From positions 1-64,000 of the forward strand of contig NZ_VTZU01000009.1 in the NCBI RefSeq assembly GCF_008370685.1: a stretch of DNA of 64,000 nucleotides, in the 5' to 3' direction. Made by a program: the position numbers and the translations under genes. Within the stretch, counting starts at the first letter, position 1, and each line of letters begins with the position of its first letter. The DNA comes from Aquimarina sp. RZ0. Its GTDB lineage: Bacteria; Bacteroidota; Bacteroidia; Flavobacteriales; Flavobacteriaceae. Positions 60,606 to 64,000 of this stretch are shown here, piece after piece. The notes below the pieces were generated by a model, which was not told the origin of the DNA, did not search any database, and was given only the letters and a program-made list of their open reading frames with translations.

Positions 60606-62965
60606 GATTTGGTTCGGTAACCATATCCGTATCCAATATTACTATTTGATTCCGCATTTAGTAACACTGCCATATTAGGAAGGCGATCATTTCTATATAA
60701 ATTTTCTGCCACCTCTAAAATTCTCTTGTCAGAATAATTTTCTCTCACGATATACACACAAAGATCTGCATAATGACTAATTAATAGGGTATCTGTAACC
60801 AAACTAACTGGTGCAGTATCTACTACGATATAATCAAAATTTGCTTCGAGATAATCAAACATCTCTTTTACTCGATCATTCATAAGTAACTCTGCAGGAT
60901 TAGGAGGTATTAATCCAGAAGGAATGATATACAGAGAGTCTTCTTCTCCTGTCTTATATACAATATCTTTTGTAGCGATATCAGAATTCATAATATAATT
61001 TGTAAATCCTATAGTATCCCTTCCTCCGGATAGATCAAAAAAATTGTGTATTTTTGGATCTCTAAAATCTGTTCCCAAGTAAGCAACTTTCTTATTAGAA
61101 ATAGCTAACGTTTTTGCTAAATTAGAGGAAACCAGCGTTTTTCCTTCTCCAGAAATTGTAGAAGTAACAAACACTATTTTACCAGATTTTTTCTGCGAAC
61201 CAGCCATTAAAAAATCAAGATTCGTTCTTTGTATCCTAAACGCTTCTGAAATAGATGTTCTACTATTTTTAGATACTACAACCTTATTTTTCTTAGTTTT
61301 GGCTTTAGGTATAGATCCCATAAAAGGAATAGTCAATAAAGATTCTACATCACTTTTAGATCTGACCTTTACATCCATTAAATCATGTATATATAAAAAT
61401 GATGTAGGAATCAAAAAACCAAGGAGCAAAGCCCCTAAGTATATTATTTTCCTTTTTGGAGATACCGGAGTCATGGCTCTGGTCACTATTGCCTCATCAA
61501 CTACATATATGTTTGATTCTGTAATCTGACTTGTAATCGCTGCTTCTTCCTTCTTTTTTAAAAGATATAAAAACAAATCTTCTTTAATATTGATCTTACG
61601 TTGTATATCAATTAAATCCTTTTGCTGCTTGGGTGCTCTATATAATTTCCCAGTAAAATATCTATTTTGATCTTCTAAGTTTTTAAGCGTAATTCCTGTA
61701 GAGTTTTTTAAATTATTTAGACTGCTTAACAAAGCACCTTGAAGACTTACAATTTGTTCATCTAGAGTTACGACGATAGGGTTTTGCTCACTAGAACTTC
61801 TTAAAAGACTATTTCTCCTGGCAATTAATGCATTATATCTCCCGACAAGATCCAGAATACCTCCATCACTAAACCCTAAATTAGAAGGAATCATATTAAA
61901 CTTTCCTTGTTGATCTGCAACATAACGCCTCATTTCTTCAATCAGGATCATCTGATTGTTTATTGTATTGATTTCTCTTAGGTTTCTTGAGTCATTCTCT
62001 GCCAATCTTTGACTTTGTGTTCCTATATCCGTTGTCAATAGGTTTTTTGATTTATAGCCTGCAGATTCATTATCAACAGTAGTAAGGTCTTCTTCTATAT
62101 CTGAAATTCTTTCATTGACAAACTTGGTCGTTTTTTTAGAAACTGTCTTTTTACGCTGAATATCATCCGCTTTATATTGTTCGATAAGTGTATTCAGAAT
62201 ATCTCTTGCTTTTTCCTTAACCAAATCCTGAAAGGATATGTTTAAAACCGTAGATTGCTCTCCTACTTGTGATATACTTAACTTTCGATTATAGCTATCA
62301 GCTAACCTTTCCAGCGGAACGATTTCTATTTTAATGATCTGACCTTTTCGATTCTCTAAATCATCTGTATTGGGAGTAATAATTATATCTCCAAATTCAG
62401 TTTTTGTAGTTGCTCCAAATTTTGACGCAATAATTTCAGCATTATCATTTTTTTCATCTAGAATTGTATAACTTTCCTCAGAATCTATTCTTACTGGAAA
62501 ACTGATTTTTCGTTTGTTAAAAATAGAATCATCAGAAACTAGATTAATACTTATGTTAGATTCTGGGTAATCTTCAACCTCTAATACCCTACCTTTTTTA
62601 TAATACCTTACATTAAGCTCTAATTTTTTAATCACTTTAATCATCAAGTTTCTTGAACGTAATAACTCTATTTCATTTTCAAGCTTACTTTTTGATTTAT
62701 TAAAAACCATTAAATCATTGAATGTAGACAGATCCGGTCCAGAGTTCGACTCATTACTATCATCAATTAAAATTTTTGATGTTACCTTATATTGTGGCGG
62801 TGTATATCTAAGATAAATAAAAGCCAAGGATAAAGTAATCAATACACATATGGCATACCAATACCATTTTTTTAAATACCTAAGCAATGTATTTTTAAGT
62901 GTATTATCAAAATTACCTAAAGTATTTTGATGATTCCTGATTTCAGATTTCAAATTAATTGACAT
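60602..62965 (-). CDS. Polysaccharide biosynthesis tyrosine autokinase (Wzc-like)
   Basis: This 787-residue protein has a TM helix at about 36-52, a Wzz/GNVR chain-length domain, a coiled-coil periplasmic part and a second TM (about 507-525). The CpsD-type kinase carries Walker A STISGEGKT (603-611), Walker A' LGTDFRDP (about 630-637) and a Tyr-rich tail (GYGYGYRTKS). It controls polysaccharide chain length and export through tail phosphorylation. The phosphatase gene faces it at the 3' end, and the Wza-like export gene lies directly upstream (17-base gap). Confidence 0.93.
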   Translation of the reverse strand: MSINLKSEIRNHQNTLGNFDNTLKNTLLRYLKKWYWYAICVLITLSLAFIYLRYTPPQYKVTSKILIDDSNESNSGPDLSTFNDLMVFNKSKSKLENEIELLRSRNLMIKVIKKLELNVRYYKKGRVLEVEDYPESNISINLVSDDSIFNKRKISFPVRIDSEESYTILDEKNDNAEIIASKFGATTKTEFGDIIITPNTDDLENRKGQIIKIEIVPLERLADSYNRKLSISQVGEQSTVLNISFQDLVKEKARDILNTLIEQYKADDIQRKKTVSKKTTKFVNERISDIEEDLTTVDNESAGYKSKNLLTTDIGTQSQRLAENDSRNLREINTINNQMILIEEMRRYVADQQGKFNMIPSNLGFSDGGILDLVGRYNALIARRNSLLRSSSEQNPIVVTLDEQIVSLQGALLSSLNNLKNSTGITLKNLEDQNRYFTGKLYRAPKQQKDLIDIQRKINIKEDLFLYLLKKKEEAAITSQITESNIYVVDEAIVTRAMTPVSPKRKIIYLGALLLGFLIPTSFLYIHDLMDVKVRSKSDVESLLTIPFMGSIPKAKTKKNKVVVSKNSRTSISEAFRIQRTNLDFLMAGSQKKSGKIVFVTSTISGEGKTLVSSNLAKTLAISNKKVAYLGTDFRDPKIHNFFDLSGGRDTIGFTNYIMNSDIATKDIVYKTGEEDSLYIIPSGLIPPNPAELLMNDRVKEMFDYLEANFDYIVVDTAPVSLVTDTLLISHYADLCVYIVRENYSDKRILEVAENLYRNDRLPNMAVLLNAESNSNIGYGYGYRTKS

Positions 62966-62982
62966 AAGGGATATACTCTAAA

Positions 62983-63774
62983 TTATCTAAGTAATAAATT
63001 TAAACCGGATAAAAGAACTGCTGTTAAACTAATAATAATACTGGCAGTTCTTCCATTATTATTCGAGCTTCTTATTTGTGATTTATTAGGTTGAACATAT
63101 ACCACATCGTTTTGCATCAGATAATATGCATCTGAAGCAAAAATGGATTTGGAAGTCATATCAACTATATAAGATTTCTTAACTCCATTACTTTCTCTAA
63201 CCACAATGACATCTTTTCTCTTACCTTTGATTCTCATATCACCTGCAAGACCTAACGCTTCAATCACAGTAATCTTTTGATTTGGTATTGTAAAGGTACC
63301 AGGTCTATTAACCTCTCCAAGAACAGTAACCTTAAAATTTTCTATTCTAATATTAACTATTGGATCTTTGACATAGATTCCTAATTTTTTTTTAAACAAA
63401 GCCTTTGCCTCCATGCTATTTAGGCCTTCAATTTTCATAGAGCCTAAAACTGGAAAATCTATATTACCATTGGCATCTATTAAATACGTAGGTGCATTAC
63501 GATTATTAGTATTTGCCGACCTATCACTCTGTAAACCATTCGTAGCATTAGGTATACCAATAAAAGGATTAAAAGGTGCTACCGCCTGCATATCCAAAGC
63601 GGATATAGAAACACTTACTACATCTCCTACTTGAAATAGCGGAACATACTTTTTTATTGCTAAATCTGTTCCAGATTCATTCAGATCCTGAAAATACAAA
63701 ACATCTTTGGGTGCTTTACAGGAAAAAAATAATAAGCATAAGAAAAAAGGAAATAACAGTCTGTAATTTTTCAT
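62983..63774 (-). CDS. Wza-like polysaccharide export lipoprotein
   Basis: This 263-residue protein has a lipobox (FFSC, C19) and a Poly_export (Wza) N-terminal domain (about 45-135, FQVGDVVSVSISALDM and IDANGNIDFPVLGSMKIEGL). An SLBB domain (about 145-225, VTVLGEVNRPGTFTIPN) and a C-terminal hydrophobic segment (about 243-262) follow. It forms the outer-membrane exit ring for exopolysaccharide. It is the first gene of the pair with the tyrosine autokinase, so the export operon probably begins here. Confidence 0.92.
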   Translation of the reverse strand: MKNYRLLFPFFLCLLFFSCKAPKDVLYFQDLNESGTDLAIKKYVPLFQVGDVVSVSISALDMQAVAPFNPFIGIPNATNGLQSDRSANTNNRNAPTYLIDANGNIDFPVLGSMKIEGLNSMEAKALFKKKLGIYVKDPIVNIRIENFKVTVLGEVNRPGTFTIPNQKITVIEALGLAGDMRIKGKRKDVIVVRESNGVKKSYIVDMTSKSIFASDAYYLMQNDVVYVQPNKSQIRSSNNNGRTASIIISLTAVLLSGLNLLLR

Positions 63775-64000
63775 ATCAAAATATAATGTTCTTAAATGGG
63801 GTTTATCCAGTTTTATAATTAGAGAAATATAGTCCTATACTTTCTTTGATCAATAAATTAAATGATATAGTTTATTCTTTATTAAGAATTTTTTTAGGCA
63901 TTGAAACCCAATACAAATAAATAAAAATATCTGTATTAATCTATCAAATTATCAATTTTTAAACTAAAAAAGTACGCTTTCGATTGTGTGAAGGATTTTT

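Noticed and set aside
1..64000. tRNA, rRNA or riboswitch genes
   Set aside because: By eye I found no cloverleaf with a GGTTCRA-type T-arm, no rRNA-like stretch and no recognisable riboswitch leader. A covariance-model search could still find one.

Overview
The window looks like chromosome of a marine Flavobacteriia member (Bacteroidota, Flavobacteriaceae, possibly Aquimarina-like). The support is an AT-rich sequence, a type IX secretion sorting domain on a secreted peptidase, Bacteroidota promoters of the form TTG-N19-TAnnTTTG, several TTG starts, a FecI/FecR pair, a RibB with a degenerate GTP-cyclohydrolase half, and the envelope gene set. I saw no rRNA, tRNA, CRISPR array, prophage or transposase gene. 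The genus is a guess.

Layout. 1-8 kb: a T9SS-exported M14 carboxypeptidase, a DUF2147 protein, a metzincin-like lipoprotein, the rRNA methyltransferase RlmF and a DEAD/DEAH helicase. 7.4-10.9 kb: a repeat-rich accessory stretch with a YkgJ-type cysteine-cluster protein and an SRPBCC/ArsR operon whose promoter sits inside two matching inverted repeats. 10.9-17.7 kb: a Dabb lipoprotein, an MFS exporter, a hybrid histidine kinase that has lost its phosphoacceptor His, an M23/LysM peptidase and an OmpA lipoprotein. 17.9-29.4 kb: an envelope block with a GH3/beta-lactamase fusion, two Fe-S proteins, a HAD-like protein, an MCE protein and an amidase, divergent from LptD. 29.5-32 kb: RidA, a GrpB-like protein and a methyltransferase. 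32.0-36.6 kb: a 7TM/NarX-type kinase/LuxR regulator operon, plus an unnamed small Cys-tailed protein, a truncated paralogue of it and a lipoprotein. This cluster is bracketed by two 323-bp composite repeats. 36.7-44.5 kb: a DegT aminotransferase, RibB, LptF/G, LolA and FtsK. 44.7-54 kb: an esterase, a STAS-like protein, an orphan FecI/FecR pair, ManA and an M61 peptidase. 54-64 kb: Lon, an ECF sigma/anti-sigma/DUF4097/DUF2807 operon, then a PHP phosphatase facing a Wzc-type tyrosine kinase and a Wza-like export lipoprotein.

The most unusual feature is the dispersed repeats. Two sequence-unrelated families (A and B) are each about 162 bp long. Each element is an imperfect palindrome over its whole length, able to fold into one hairpin of about 80 bp. 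A has six near-identical copies (one cut by the window edge) and one diverged relative. B has three copies. In two places an A abuts a B through the same junction, and these A-B units flank the two-component/small-protein cluster. A third, more decayed family (C) carries a CTCGATAATCGAG palindrome. Nothing in the window encodes an obvious mobilising enzyme.

Envelope biogenesis dominates the ordinary genes: peptidoglycan remodelling and recycling (amidase, M23, GH3/beta-lactamase), LPS transport (LptD, LptF/G), lipoprotein sorting (LolA), a lipid-transfer-type MCE protein, capsule/EPS export and a likely envelope-stress sigma operon. All functional statements rest on motifs read by eye and on family knowledge. 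No database search was run.
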